64,000 bases of DNA from Macrosoma leucophasiata (GCA_036365455.1 JAWQUS010000017.1:5084001-5148000); one strand, 5' to 3'. Shown: positions 22,051 to 33,330, numbered from the stretch's first letter. The notes: generated by a model from the letters alone, not told the origin. Numbers and translations are program-made.

Positions 22051-22179
22051 TATGAGTGAAAATATTTATATATAGAGTTCAGAGTTAAATATAAAGTTAA
22101 ATGTTACATTTTCAACATCATAACCATCCATTAGTATATATTTTTAGTAGCTTAAACATATTTAATGCAGTAAAGAAGC

Positions 22180-22500
22180 GCGCATGGCCCCGCCGCTAGT
22201 GTAGATTGAAAGGGATCTACTGGGATGAGCGATACGGCCGCGGTCGGGTGTGTGATGGGTGACCGCTAGTGCCAAATTAAAATGCTCGTTTCCGTGCTTC
22301 GGAGGGCACGTTAAGACGTTGGTTCCGGTTGCTATCATATATAGATTAGCAGTCGTTAAACCTTGTCGGACGCCTTATGGGCGGTTTGAAAACATCCGAC
22401 AACGGGTTGGCCACTAACCCGCATTGGAGTAAGCTCCAGGCCTCCCAAATAAGGGAGAGACTCGTGCCCAGCAGTGGGACGTATCAAGAATTGTCATTAT
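22180..22500 (+). mobile_element. 5S rRNA-derived SINE, copy 2
   Basis: 5S-like head with CGGCCGCGGTCGGG and TGATGGGTGACCGCTAG (box C exact in GATGGGTGACC); box A is degraded (GATGAGCG). Body and tail complete to CCCAGCAGTGGGACGTA, followed by AAGAATTGTCATTATAA in place of a clean trinucleotide run. Confidence 0.8.
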
Positions 22501-23649
22501 AACGTAGTAAAGCAGTAGTTTTTTTTAATTTATTGCAGGCATTAAAATTAAATTAAATGCTGTTTCGTTTACTCTCCGTTTACGTGAACGCCGAAATTCG
22601 GAAAAGTATACGAATGCAATGAAATGTATGAAAGTAATAATGAGATATAGTTTAAAACAAATTTTCTTTAAACTGGGCCCATATTACTATACTCAATAAC
22701 ACTCATCGTCAAACGGTTTCCAATAGAATTGCAATAAAAAGACAGCTGTTTGGCATAAAATTGAATTGAATATTTACAAATATACCTACTTACTATTTTG
22801 GGAAAACGTGAGAATCATGCTTAATATTCTTTCTCTATATTATACAATTTTATTCAAGTCCTTACGAATTACTAATAAAATAAACAGGAAATTTATTTTG
22901 TTTTTATTTAGCAGTCTGATAAAATTCAGTAAGTACTGATATTAATATTTATTCTTTTAAAATAATGTGTAATAAAACATTAAAATGTTTTTTATTGATT
23001 GTACATAAGTGGCACAAAAATTCAAAGAAGCCCTGTGGCCTGTATCTTCCTACGTGCCTTTCTCATCATACATGTCATGAATACGTACAATAAACAGGTG
23101 CAGTAAACAAAAAACACAATAGAAAAACAAGTCATAAAACAATTTATATATCACTAGGGCAATTTCTCTTTTACATTATTTTTATTTAAAAACATTAGAT
23201 TAATTAATACTTCAAATCGAACTATGATCGAGTATTTGTAGTAATCACGAAAATTCGCTCCAAGTTGCTTGTACCGTGGAAATTAAATTTTAACTGCAAC
23301 AATATTTTACAACACAAGAAAGCTTACTCATTAAGCTGGGTGAAAGGAAAGCTAGAGTAATTAGCAGTGGCAGCTAGGTATGGCTTTTAGCATAATTTGC
23401 AAAGATAATGCATACTGACTGAGACTATTGAGGCTGAAACATGGTTAATAAGGGCGTCTAATCTATAATATCATGACAAACTGTTGGCGAATTTTCTGGA
23501 AATCTGAAATCCACAATGCAATACGTTACTGGTTTGACGTTTCTTGATTGTTACGATCATTTTAGGGACACAGTAATGTACCACAAAGTGGATGTAAACC
23601 GAGATACTTAATACGTTTACTAGTAGTTAGCTCCCATGAATTAAGTAAA
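22501..23649. other. Nothing recognised
   Basis: Long AT-rich stretch without visible element ends, tandem repeats or plausible coding sequence. Confidence 0.4.
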
Positions 23650-23895
23650 TTCCGTGCGGTGTAGGCACCATCACATTACTTATCCTGGGTTGCACCACGA
23701 TATTTGTCAAAGTTATTGTAACATTTCGTATTTATTAAAGTTAAAATTATTGTAACACGTGAAATATTACAATAGCTTTAATTTTAACAAATGTCTTGGT
23801 GCAACCCAGACTACCATTTAGCGGCAAGTATATTAGGTAATTCGATGCCTACGCCCGCGAGCTTCGTCACTGGAGCTCTGCCACCTGTAAAAGGC
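23650..23895. repeat. Repeat B pieces flanking a small TIR element
   Basis: A short plus-strand repeat B piece (23653-23682, GGTGTAGGCACCATCACATT) and a minus-strand piece (23812-23895, ending GGAGCTCTGCCACCTG) surround the element at 23685-23809. Two repeat B copies in opposite orientation, or one inverted copy, were involved. Confidence 0.55.
23685..23809. mobile_element. 125 bp palindromic TIR element
   Basis: Termini CTGGGTTGCACCACGA and TGGTGCAACCCAG are inverted repeats, and similarity continues inward (ATATTTGTCAAAGTTATTGT against TAACAAATGTC reversed), so the whole element can fold. Typical miniature inverted-repeat element; the superfamily cannot be decided because no clear target duplication is visible. 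Confidence 0.7.
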
Positions 23896-24811
23896 GTACT
23901 GCCTCAAGCTTGAATACCTAGACATTTTACACTGAAATATTTTTATGTAAATGTTTACAGGCCACCATATGCGCTTACTATCTACATTTTGTGAACTGTA
24001 TGATTGATTACGCCTTATTTTTTTATTACGAAACTAAAAAAATAATAACAGTTATTTTTCACAAAAAAAGATTCTATAGAGAGGATTGATTTCTTTCAAC
24101 TTTCTGAGAAAAAAAAATCAGGTATATTGTTTTCTAATAGTCTTAGTTGATATTACGCTCTGAATTTCACATAAAATTTCATTTTTATCTGAAATTGAGT
24201 CTGTACAACCTAAAAGTTTAACAGACTCGTTTTATAGACATATTTTCACTATTTTATCCATACACTTGCTTGAATGAACGTCAAAGGAAATTAAAAATAT
24301 AATGGAAAGTAAAAAAATAATTTCGGGCAAGAATTGAAAACTACCCATCTAGCCGCTTTACCAGTAAGCTACCGAAGTCCCTACTGAGAGACTTTTTTAT
24401 TTCTAAATTAACTTGCATGTGTTATTGCAAAAAATAAAAATATCACAAAATCAAAGGATATTTTTTTTTAAATGGTCATATCTGAACATTCATAATTTTG
24501 CCAATTGAGAGCTTAAAACAAACGGGCAAAATAAAAAATGGCTAATTGAATTGGGTAATTTCTTAACAAGGCACACAGAAAAAAACGGTACACTTGCCTA
24601 TTATTTGCGCAGTAAATGCTAACGAACGCTTTTTATATCGCTCACGGTTTCGTTGGAAAATTTGATAGAATTTGAGATAAGGTGCTGACGGCTGATAATC
24701 AGAATTAAATGCCCTCAGCCTAACATTTTTGTGGTGCAAAATATTAAATAGTATTTGTAAGTGTTAGTTAACATTGGGTTTGCTCAATGAGAGAAGGAAA
24801 AGACACCACAT
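23896..24811. other. AT-rich DNA with a tRNA-like relic
   Basis: 24353-24385 reads, on the minus strand, GGGACTTCGGTAGCTTACTG and AAAGCGGCT: a decayed head of the tRNA-like repeat. Nothing else is recognised. Confidence 0.4.
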
Positions 24812-25215
24812 GGGACATGGCCCAGCGGCTGGTGTAGATCATAGGCGATCTACTCGGTTAAGCACTACGGGCGCGGTCGGGTAATGTGATGGGTGACCGC
24901 TAGTGGCAAATTAAATATTAAAAATAATGTTTTCGTGCTTCGGAGGGCACGTTAAGCCGTTGGTCCCGGTTGCTATCGATAGATAGCAGTCGTTAGACCT
25001 TGTCGGAGGCCTTATGGGCGGTTTGAAAACATCCGACAGCGGGTTGACCACTAACCCACCCACCTCCACCAATCCGCATTGCAGCAGCGTGGTGGAGTAG
25101 GTAAGCTCCAGCCTCCCAACCCTCCCTAAAAAAGGGAGACTCGGAGAGAGGGAGGCAGAGGAGACTCGTGCCCAGCAGTGGAACGAATGATGGGTTGCCA
25201 TTATTATTATTATTG
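24812..25215 (+). mobile_element. 5S rRNA-derived SINE, best-preserved copy
   Basis: Head 24815-24905: CTCGGTTAAGCACTACGG, GGCGCGGTCGGGT and TGATGGGTGACCGCTAG line up with 5S rRNA boxes A, IE and C in the right order and spacing. The body has ATCGATAGATAGCAGTCG and CTTATGGGCGGTTTGAAA. The tail GCCCAGCAGTGGAACGA is followed by GGGTTGCC and a (ATT)n run (25200-25214), the 3' trinucleotide tail expected of RTE-mobilised SINEs. An extra GGGAGACTCGGAGAGAGGG insertion lies at about 25133-25155. Confidence 0.88.
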
Positions 25216-25313
25216 CACAACGACTCTAAAAAAATAAACAATCGAAAAATCGAAACTAAATTAAAAAAGTTTTATTTTCTTGTAGAGTAGAGTTCCAGCA
25301 TCAATTTGAAGTA

Positions 25314-25539
25314 CAGTATCCAACAAGTAATAATGCACATTGACCTCAGGAAGAGACGTCGGCTTATTTCGGATCTGTAGAGCGTTATCTCTTTCGGACC
25401 TTACCTATTTGACGTTTGTCGACCATTTTGATCAAGTTTTGACCAATACCGAACTACGGATGCTTACGTAGGCAGTGTGCAGCAGAGATAACGCTCTATT
25501 AAGCCGAAACTACTGTGCATTATTTCTTGATGAGCACTG
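25314..25539 (+). mobile_element. Small TIR element with TA flanks
   Basis: Starts CAGTATCCAACAAGTAATAA after TA (25312-25313) and ends TATTTCTTGATGAGCACTG before TA (25540-25541). Inverted termini of about 20 bp with mismatches and TA duplication fit a Tc1/mariner-type miniature element. Internal ACTACGGATGCTTACGTAGG and GAGATAACGCTCTA are shared with 52316-52557. Confidence 0.8.
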
Positions 25540-26879
25540 TAAAGATTTGTGTATGTATTTGCTAATCTCATGACATTAAAAAAAGAGTTTCTACAGTTTC
25601 TACATAAGATACATTATAATATATATATATTTTTAAATAGTAATGAAATAAGATTTTTGTGCTAATAAATTCCATACCAGGATAATAGTTAAAAGAGTAA
25701 ACATAGAGGCAATGACCACTCCTAGCGATGACAAATTGCCAAATATAATTCTTGTGTAAAAATATATATTAGCTATCAGCTTTTTTTATTCTGCTTCGAT
25801 ATCATAATAAATCACGTGAAAATACAACCATCAACCGACTGGACGAAATACAAGCAATCCATTTGCGGCGGTGTCATGTTGCAATGGTCTAGCTAGCGGA
25901 TAGATTTAAGGTAGAGATTCCTTTCAACGACAATTCTATTTTAAATGTCCGTTTTTATGGCGTAATACAGGTAAAAATGATTCAGTTCACATTAATGACT
26001 GAAACCTATTAATTAACATCAAAATAAAAATTAAAGCTTTCAATATCCAAACTCCAATCAATGAGAAAGTTATATTTGGCTTTTTCTATTAGTAATTGTA
26101 AAGATTACCAATGTGTATGTGTATAATATCAATAACGCATCTGCAGGTTGAGTATGTCCACAATAAATGTCAATAGGCTCGCCTTGTAATAATTGGGAAT
26201 AAAAAAACCTTATTTTTTCCTACTGCTTCGGGAAATAGAAGCGTAAGTAGTTAACTAGTTATGTTTTATGTTTGAATTAGTTGGTAAAACTATTTTTTTC
26301 TATTTATTTTATTGTGAATATTAAGAAAATGAAATACTTAAAATTAAATTATAGTAAATTTAGTAATAAACATATGTGTGAAATGGCGACTACGTATATA
26401 TTTTGTGTTATTTTCACATGACATGAATCGAGTAACAACAGTATGACAGGAGTAAAATATTATCTAATAGAAAATATTATATTTTCAAAAAAAAATCGCT
26501 CAAGCCAAAGCCCAGTTTTATTCTGTCATCCTCCATTATAGTGAAACACAATATTTCACACCGTTCACAACAAATGATACAAAAAGCTGCCATTTACCGA
26601 CGAGTTTTAGGAATCTCATGTGATGCAATGAATTACCGTGGGATGTATCATGAAAGGTATCATTTATCAAATACTTACGTGAGTTATATTAGTGACCTAG
26701 ATTTCTCTGGAAATCTGTTGGACTATCACTAGAGTGCCGCGATTTCAGGTGCTCCTTTATTTCCTACTAGGTTTTTGCCCAGCAGTTTCACCTGTGATTT
26801 ATATTTTTTTCCGGTAAGATCGCCATATCACACAGTCCGACCACAGACCGTTTTGCCATTGTCAATGCTGTCAAATTTT
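25540..26879. other. AT-rich DNA, mostly unrecognised
   Basis: A short SINE A relic (GTCAATAGGCTCGCCTTG, about 26168) is visible. The frames at 26541-26732 and 26775-26978 have no recognisable product; the second runs into the tRNA-like repeat. Confidence 0.4.
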
Positions 26880-27085
26880 TATGTCAATTTTTACTTTTTT
26901 ATTTTTAAAGAAAAATGGAAAGAGAATTTTTTTTTGACTTCAGGCGAGACTCGAACTCGCGACCTACTGGGAATCTAGTCCAGCCGCGAGTTCGAGTCTC
27001 GCCTGAAGTCAAATTTTTTCTTTCCATTTTTCTTTAAAAATAAAATATATTTCACAAGCATGTGTTAATGCGAAATAATATAAAA
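26880..27085. repeat. tRNA-like fold-back repeat, near-perfect palindrome
   Basis: Left half (26900-26985) is AAAGAAAAATGGAAAGAG plus the inverted tRNA-like unit from GACTTCAGGCGAGACTCGAA to TCCAGCC. The right half (26985-27085) returns GCGAGTTCGAGTCTCGCCTG, AAGTC and the tail TTTTTCTTTCCATTTTTC to AATATAAAACAATT. The two halves pair over about 90 bp; the D-arm half of the tRNA-like sequence was lost at the centre. Confidence 0.85.
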
Positions 27086-27828
27086 CAATTTTTACTTTAA
27101 CTAAATAACAACAATCTAAATAACCTACCATTACCGCTTCTTTATCACACCTATGAAAGCAAGAACATCAATCAGATTATCACTACTGCTAATAGAGAAG
27201 CTACAAATTGAATTGAATTTGACAGCAATGACAATGACAATGTCGATAGACACTTTATATTGCCTTCGTTGAAGCCCCGGCCTGGTATTTGGCGGGGATG
27301 CCCCTAATCGCGGTCGCACCGCCCGGATAAAGCCAAAGCGTCGTTGCGGTCACTGCGACCCTGTTTGTCCTCCGCAGTTCAGCGGATGTTGTAAGTCGTG
27401 TGCGTAAGGATACCCGTAGTGAGAAAAGACCCAAGGGGTAAAAAAGCTCCTCAAACAAAAAATAAATAAAAATTTAAAGAAAAATATAGAATTATAGAAT
27501 TAAAACCCCCTCTCCCCCGGTGATTCCTTGCGCGCACGACAACCAACCTTTTGTATGGTCACGCCTTCATCGAAGCGAGGGCAAGATTATTGTCCGGGCA
27601 AGAGGGCCATCCTCGTAGACCCGTACCGCTACGGGTACGTGCTTCACGCGCATTTTTGCGATGAACCATTCATGTCATGTCAAGTCTTCGTTCCTTGACA
27701 AATGGAATATCCAACGACCCAGTAGTTTCTGATTTGAGGGCGTTGTTTTGTCAACCAACAAATTAGCCAACCAGCATAATTTATAAGGCTAAGTTACATA
27801 ATTTAAAAGTAAAATAATATATCTTTAC
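27086..27828. other. GC-richer patch of unknown origin
   Basis: 27260-27460 and 27530-27660 are clearly richer in GC than their surroundings (GGTATTTGGCGGGGATGCCC, GCGGTCGCACCGCCCGG). A 67-codon minus-strand frame at 27255-27458 has no domain I recognise. Probably a fragment of a retroelement or other insertion. Confidence 0.35.
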
Positions 27829-28385
27829 TGGTGGTAGAGTTCCAGTGACGGAGCTCGCGGGCGTAGGCACCACCGCATTACCTAATATCTCTCTCTCTCT
27901 GTGGTCGGTCCCTCATGTCTGAGGATCGTGGTCAGCATCTGGGTTGCATCTGGATCGGATGATCTGTTTCCACCGGTTTCTATCCAGCGCGTCTCTTACG
28001 ACAGTGTAGAATTTGGAAGATTTTGGATATTTTATTTGATCGGTCCACCTTGTTGGTGAGCGGCCACGCGATCTTTTCCCTTCAGTATTTCCAACCACAA
28101 TCAATTTTTCTAGGCTGGTGTCGCCTCTGCGCACTGTGTACACCTAATATACTTGCCGCTAAATGGTAGTGTTCAGCACTATCGTGTTCCAGTCAGGTGG
28201 TAATGTAACGGTAACGGCCCTGTAATTTCAGGCACAGAGGCATATCACCTAATGCCTCAGGAGTGGCAGCGCATCTGCATTTTGACCTCTGGTCATTGTG
28301 TGGGTGTCTATAGGCTGCAGTCATCACTTAACATCAATGTGAACTGCATGCTTGTTTGCCACTTTTATTACATAACAAAAAAAAA
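27829..28385 (+). repeat. Repeat B, full length, split by a LINE
   Basis: 27829-27888 holds the 5' part (ACTGGTGGTAGAGTTCCAG to ACCTAATAT). 28142-28385 continues from the duplicated ACCTAATAT through CAGCACTATCGTGTTCCAG and AGGCTGCAGTCATCACTTAA to an A-rich end. The 9 bp duplication marks the LINE insertion. Confidence 0.85.
27889..28141 (-). pseudogene. LINE C-terminal fragment inserted in repeat B
   Basis: The minus strand encodes 76 codons (28143-27913) with KRSRGRSPTRWTDQI, then VVRDALDRNRWKQIIRSR and HDPQT, the C-terminal arm of a lepidopteran LINE reverse transcriptase. It is followed by a 3' end with an AGAGAGAGAGA tail (27889-27900 reversed). Flanked by the perfect 9 bp duplication ACCTAATAT (27880-27888, 28142-28150). 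5'-truncated insertion by target-primed reverse transcription. Confidence 0.85.
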
Positions 28386-28534
28386 TAAAAAAAAATACGA
28401 CATTACTTTACGACGAATAAAGAAGGAACATCAATGTAACAACAGTAAAATCACTATGATGGACAGTAATAATAATATTTTTAATTGGTAGTATCATCAA
28501 AATACTTTCAAGTTTTAATTTTTTTTTTTTTTTA

Positions 28535-28810
28535 TGTTATGGAAGTGGTAAACAAACATGCAGTTCACATTGATGTTAAGTGATGACTGCAGCCTATAGA
28601 CACCCACACAAAGACCAAGGTCAAAATGCAGATGCGTTACCACTCCTGAGGCCTAAGGTCTTATGCCTCTGTGCCGGAAATTACAGGGCCGTACATTACC
28701 ACCTGACCGGAACACGATAGTGTTGAACACTACCATTTAGCGGCAAGTATATTAGGTAATGCGGTGGTGCCTACGCCCGCGAGCTCCGTCACTGGAGCTC
28801 TACCACCAGT
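28535..28810 (-). repeat. Repeat B, full length, inverted
   Basis: T-rich end at 28517-28535 (the poly-A tail reversed), body complete, 5' boundary GGAGCTCTACCACCAGT at 28794-28810. Very close to the consensus of other copies. Confidence 0.85.
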
Positions 28811-29023
28811 AAAAACAAAACAAAAATAACAAAATGTAAGGTCGAGTCCAAAAGTTGATAGCGATTAAAAAGTTCGACTCTATATCAAAGCGGGTAAACA
28901 ACTGAACTGTGACTGTGGACTGTTATTTTGCAAAGCCTTCTTCAACTTGCCTAATTTACAATATTATTCTGTAAACGGCACACAGAGTAAAGAACGCAGT
29001 TGAACTTTTACTAAGTTACAAGT

Positions 29024-29334
29024 AAAAACGTTACTTCACGCTTGTTATCCCCGAAGGGGTAGGCAGAGGTAAATGCATGCATTCAAGCATACATGCAAAC
29101 ACCCACGATTCGCTGGTTACGTTTTGGCCCATGTAACAGGTGGCGAGCCTGTTGACATCTCCGGGCACATTACCAAACTTCGAGGTACTGAGAAATTTCC
29201 AGAAAATGGAAAAATCCCAATAGAACCAGAGATAAAGTACTTTACGCCATTACCTCTGATAACCCCCTACCCGGGAATCGAACCCAGGCCCTCAGCGTAG
29301 TAGTAGTGGCCTGCTACCACTAGGCTACCGAGGC
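29024..29334 (-). mobile_element. SINE A (tRNA-derived), full length
   Basis: Flanked by a perfect 10 bp duplication AGTTACAAGT (29014-29023, 29335-29344). On the minus strand the head has CCTCGGTAGCCTAGTGGTAG (A box) and GGTTCGATTCCCGGG (B box), the RNA polymerase III promoter. The 3' end is GGGGATAACAAGCGTGAAGT with AACGTTTTTACTT. 311 bp. This is the reference copy for the family. Confidence 0.9.
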
Positions 29335-29414
29335 AGTTACAAGTGTCAAATAATAACCAAATATTATACTTATTTATGAATATTTTTTTTATATATAATG
29401 GAAGTAGCGTTAAA

Positions 29415-29505
29415 GTTTTCTCCTCTCCTGAGGCCCAAGGTGTTATGCCTCTGTGCCGGAAATTACAGGGCCGTACATTACCACCTGACCGGAACACGAT
29501 AGTAC
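29415..29505 (-). repeat. Repeat B fragment
   Basis: Only the middle of the family (TCCTGAGGCCCAAGGTGTTA to GGAACACGATAGTACTG), joined at 29505 to a LINE end. Confidence 0.7.
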
Positions 29506-29890
29506 TGTACTGTACATACACTACAGAAAGCAGACGGGCCACGGAAAAGTGGTTACCGTCGCCTATGAACATTTGCAATACCAGGAAAGTTTCCAACGCG
29601 CTGCCAGCCCTGAAGGACGCCAGTTTTGAAGAACCCCGTATTGTAGTGCCGGAGGAACACCTCAGAGGGAAAATCGTTCCATAATTTGCCCGTTCTGGGC
29701 AGAAATGAACGCGCGAATCGGACCGTTGAGCACTTCCAAGTATCCAATCGGTGGTGCGATGGCACCAGATCGAACAGTTCATCAGAGCACGCACCATTGT
29801 AAAGGCGGTAGAAAATGCACAGACACCCGACGTCTCTGCGCAGACTCAGATCTTCGAGTCTACATGAGATTCCTCAATTTAAATTAACCC
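29506..29890 (-). pseudogene. LINE reverse-transcriptase C-terminus (Jockey/CR1-like)
   Basis: The minus strand encodes FYRLYNGACSDELFDLVP-like sequence in one frame (around 29820-29765). The 70-codon frame 29765-29553 follows with HHRLDTWKCSTVRFARSF, LPRTGKLWNDFPSEVF and GFFKTGV, the well-known C-terminal region of insect Jockey/CR1-group LINEs. The upstream part is in another frame, so at least one frameshift exists. No catalytic domain remains. Confidence 0.75.
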
Positions 29891-29948
29891 TGTATAGTGA
29901 TAATGACATAGCAGAGAGAATTTATAAGTATCCATCTAGTAGCGAAAA

Positions 29949-30608
29949 AAAAACCAGTTTTTTTAGGGTTCCGTAGTAAACAAGGAACCCTTATAGTTTC
30001 GTCATGTCCGTCTGTCTGTCTGTCTGTCTGTCCGCGATTTAGCGCAAAACTATAAGTACTAGAGACTTGAAATTAGGCACAAGTATACATCTTAATTACG
30101 CCGACAAAGTGGTAGAATAAAAACATGAAAAAATGTATAAGGTTTAAGGTAACCTCGCCTACATGTCACTCGCAGATATTTTTTTTTTACTTTCGATTTC
30201 CATATAGTGTGTAGTATCGTTGGATAGGTTTTAAAAAATAGTATAGGTATCTGAACATCATTTTTCGATTTAGTTAACTGTTCGTGACTTATTAAGCTTT
30301 AAAGTGCAAATTTTCGTTAGACTCAAGTGTCCCCTCAAGTGTCCCCCCAACAGACTAAGCGGTTGTTGTTATAAATTCAAACGTTACGGCAATAGTAGCT
30401 ATATATAACGAAATTAAAAGGAAAACTATCACACTTAAGTTGGCCTTGCAAGTTTGCGAGTAATAGTCGATCAAATGTACTTTACTCGAAAATTTCGAAC
30501 AAGTCCTTACAAAATATTTATTATTTTTTTTAATTTCATCTTTTATTTTGTAACTACGGAACCCTACACTGCGCGTGGCCCGACATGCACTTGACCGGTT
30601 TTTTTAAT
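29949..30608 (+). mobile_element. Non-autonomous element with AGGGTTCCGTA end
   Basis: Starts near AAACCAGTTTTTTTAGGGTT, has a GTCTGTCTGTCTGTCTGTCC tract at 30010-30033 and ends TACGGAACCCTACACTGCG to GCACTTGACCGGTTTTTTT. CCGTAGT/ACTACGG and AAACC(A/G)GT motifs are inverted between the ends. A common lepidopteran repeat type; the superfamily is not certain. Related copy at 40588-41190. Confidence 0.6.
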
Positions 30609-30984
30609 TGAATAAATAGCTAATGAAACATTATGTGAAAGACTAAAACCGGCTATTTGGTAGAAAACAACAATCTGCTGCGCCAAAGTTATCCTGAGAT
30701 CTATTGGTCACCATTGGTAAAAATATACGTCCATTGTCAGTCTGCATTTTCTAAGCCATGTACAACCGGGTGCAGGTGGTGCGGGTGGCACAACTCATTA
30801 AACAAACTACAGCTGTTTGCGAGTGTACAGCTGACGGGAAGTCCACCGCAGCCACATTATAATAATAAATAAATAATATTTATAATATTTTATTGATTGT
30901 TAAATACAATTTATAATGTTTTTGTTTCTAAACAATACCTATTTCTTACTGTCCATATAGTTTTTATTATTGCACCCCTACTAT

Positions 30985-31100
30985 CAGTATCCCACTACCC
31001 CAAGGTTGACTGGTAGAGAATGCCCTATGGCATTAAGTCCGCCTTATGTACTAGGTGCATTAAAGTTTAAATACATAAATAAATAAATAAATATAAGCCA
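30985..31100 (+). mobile_element. LINE 3' end with AAAT tail
   Basis: GGCATTAAGTCCGCCTTATG and AAAGTTTAAATACATAAATA followed by (AAAT)n match the 3' end of the LINE at 47130-48627. Only about 115 bp, a strongly 5'-truncated insertion. Confidence 0.7.
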
Positions 31101-31697
31101 ACAAAACTACCAGCGTAAATATAATAATGAAACGGAAGTTGACGTAACCTAGATATTGTGGTAACCAAAGAGTATACAAATACTACGTGTGACAACGACT
31201 GTATTAAAAGATGAAATATAAAAAAAAAACAAAGCTAGCATGAAGTTTTTTATGAAACTCATTCGTTGTTTTTTTTATTCAATTTGGTATACAAATATTA
31301 CATAAATATGAGATTAAAAAAAAATTATTATTTTTATTACATAAATATTAGTTTACTAAGTTTCTATTCGAGTAAAAACTTTAAATATATAGGTTAATTT
31401 CAAAAACCATCCATATCTACAAAATATTTCATTGTGAGAAAATAATTTTACTCGCAGATACATCGCATTGGCTATAAAGGCGAAAACTGGCGCTACGATA
31501 TAGCATTTTCAAATTTTCCTATAGTTGCCCCTCTATATTAGTAGTAGCGGCATAAAATCATTTGTGCAGTATAAAAGAAGTGAGAATTCAAACAGACTCT
31601 TACAGTCTCTCGAGAGATTTTATGAAATGAGATTTTGTTAAGTATATATTTATGTTTCAGGGAACGGTTATTCCCAAGTCTGATTTTTATCTTTCTA
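31101..31697. other. Nothing recognised
   Basis: AT-rich DNA without element signatures. Confidence 0.4.
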
Positions 31698-32315
31698 CTA
31701 GCGACCCGTCCGGGTTTGCGCGGATCCAATATAGATTGTTACTGGTAATTTGATGACGTTCTGAATTCCGACCGATCCAACTGTTTAAAACGATTATTAT
31801 TGACGAGTGACCGTTATGTCAAGCACTATAATATTTACACTAGAAATGTTAATCTAATACCTTTAAACGAGCAATTCTTGTATATATGTATATATAGAAT
31901 CAAGATCTCGGAAACGGCTACAACGATTTTCTTGAAACTTACAGATTAGAGGTTTTTCGGGTCAAGAAATCGATTTATTTAGGTTTCAGGTCCAAGAAAA
32001 GCTCGGTTCCAAGTTAATAATAAATTTTCTTCATAACCGACGACTAACGCCATCTATTGATGAATAGAAGAACCATTAGTCTACGGAGCGAAGCTCGGTC
32101 AACCAGGTACTATGGTATTTAAATTTCCTTAGAATTTCAAATATTTTCGCGCAACTATCTATTTATATTTTATTATTTTCTGTGTTGTGTCGTCGATGAT
32201 ACAAACCTTTTTGGGACAATGATAAATACACAAAAAGAATAAGCGAAATCGGTAGAGCCGTTTTCGAGTTTTGCGCTTAGCGACACATTTAGCTATTCAT
32301 TTTTATTAGTAAAGA
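31698..32315 (-). mobile_element. Helitron-like element with nested second HLE
   Basis: Minus strand: starts TCTTTACTAATAAAAATG after a host A and ends CCCGGACGGGTCGCTAG before a host T. Inside, at about 31870-32108, a plus-strand relative starts near the TATATATAGAATC run and ends GGAGCGAAGCTCGGTCAACC followed by AGGTACTA. 618 bp in all, non-coding. Confidence 0.65.
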
Positions 32316-32586
32316 TATTTTTCCAGTCATATTCCATGCTGAAACTAGAATTAATGTTTACAGAGAACTAAGGAACATAAATCATAGATTACGTGCGATT
32401 TTCTGAAACTATAAAACGGTCATTCTGAAGCCATTAAGACAATCTGTCGACTTTATTAAACTTTCAATTTCAATTCGTTCAATTGATAGCTGAAACTTGC
32501 AAGTTATGATATAAAAACGCTCAACAATACGAGTAGCTAAGACAGTTGGTGGACATAAATATTTTTTTGCATATGCAATCTTATAA

Positions 32587-32771
32587 TCTTAATATATATA
32601 AATCTCGTGTCACAATGTTTGTCCTCAATGGACTCCTAAACCACTTAACCGATTATAATAAAATTCGCACACCATGTGCAGTTCGATCCAACTTGAGAGA
32701 TAGGATAGCTTACATTACGCTATGACTAATAGGAGCAGAGCAGCGCGGGCGAAGCCGGGGCGGGCCGCTAG
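32587..32771 (+). mobile_element. Short Helitron-like element, intact ends
   Basis: Starts TCTTAATATATATAAATCTC after A (32586), ends GGGGCGGGCCGCTAG before T (32772). 185 bp. The GCGCGGGCGAAGCCGGGGC motif supplies the 3' hairpin. Both boundaries fit the family exactly. Confidence 0.8.
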
Positions 32772-33264
32772 TTATATATTAAAGATACACTTACAAAGAC
32801 TAGACGATTAGTCGTTATCAAAAAAATTAAATGTTATACATAAGAAAATGCAAAAACGATATAAATCTTCTTTCTTATCCAACACTGACGGACAGTAGAC
32901 GCCTACAGACGTTATTATTATTATACTTTTATTGTGTCTCGTATTCAGTCCGGCAATGGATTAAATGAGTGCAACTATTATTCGCTACATATTATAAAGT
33001 CCCCCTATCTTCTTTGTATGTATGTATGCGCTAATCTCGGAAAGTTGTTAACGGATTTTGTTCCTCTTTAAAATGTTGGAAAGAGGGTTTAAATCTATAA
33101 TTTATCAATATTGAAACAGAAACAGAAAACAGAAACATTTATTTATTTGACACACAGCGAGACACATACAACAGACATAAAACGTAGACAACAAAGAAAA
33201 GAGAACACAATATCTAAAATTAATACTAAACACGTAATATGTGTTTCACGGCTGCCAAAAAGGT

Positions 33265-33330
33265 GTCCTGTTCAGCAAATGTCAGGTACCTTCATATACA
33301 AGGTACCTGACGCTGATTTTCAACAGGACC
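33265..33330. repeat. Long imperfect hairpin
   Basis: The inner stem GTCAGGTACC (33281-33290) pairs with GGTACCTGAC (33302-33311) around an 11-base loop. The outer stem GTCCTGTT...CAGC pairs with GCTG...AACAGGAC. This layered structure resembles those in 3' UTRs of some LINEs; I see no coding sequence with it. Confidence 0.7.

Noticed and set aside
24812..24905. Genuine 5S rRNA gene
   Set aside because: Only the internal promoter part resembles 5S; the termini and helices are not conserved and the sequence continues into a SINE body and tail.
27255..27458. 67-codon minus-strand frame in the GC-richer patch
   Set aside because: I could not link it to any family; the GC content alone explains the open frame.
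29267..29797. 176-codon minus-strand frame
   Set aside because: It crosses a SINE A, a repeat B fragment and a LINE end in a frame other than the LINE's; a chance frame.
30005..30035. CRISPR-like or array-like GTCTGTCTG tracts (also 2810, 19317, 48768, 54108)
   Set aside because: They are simple tetranucleotide repeats inside transposable elements, without spacers.
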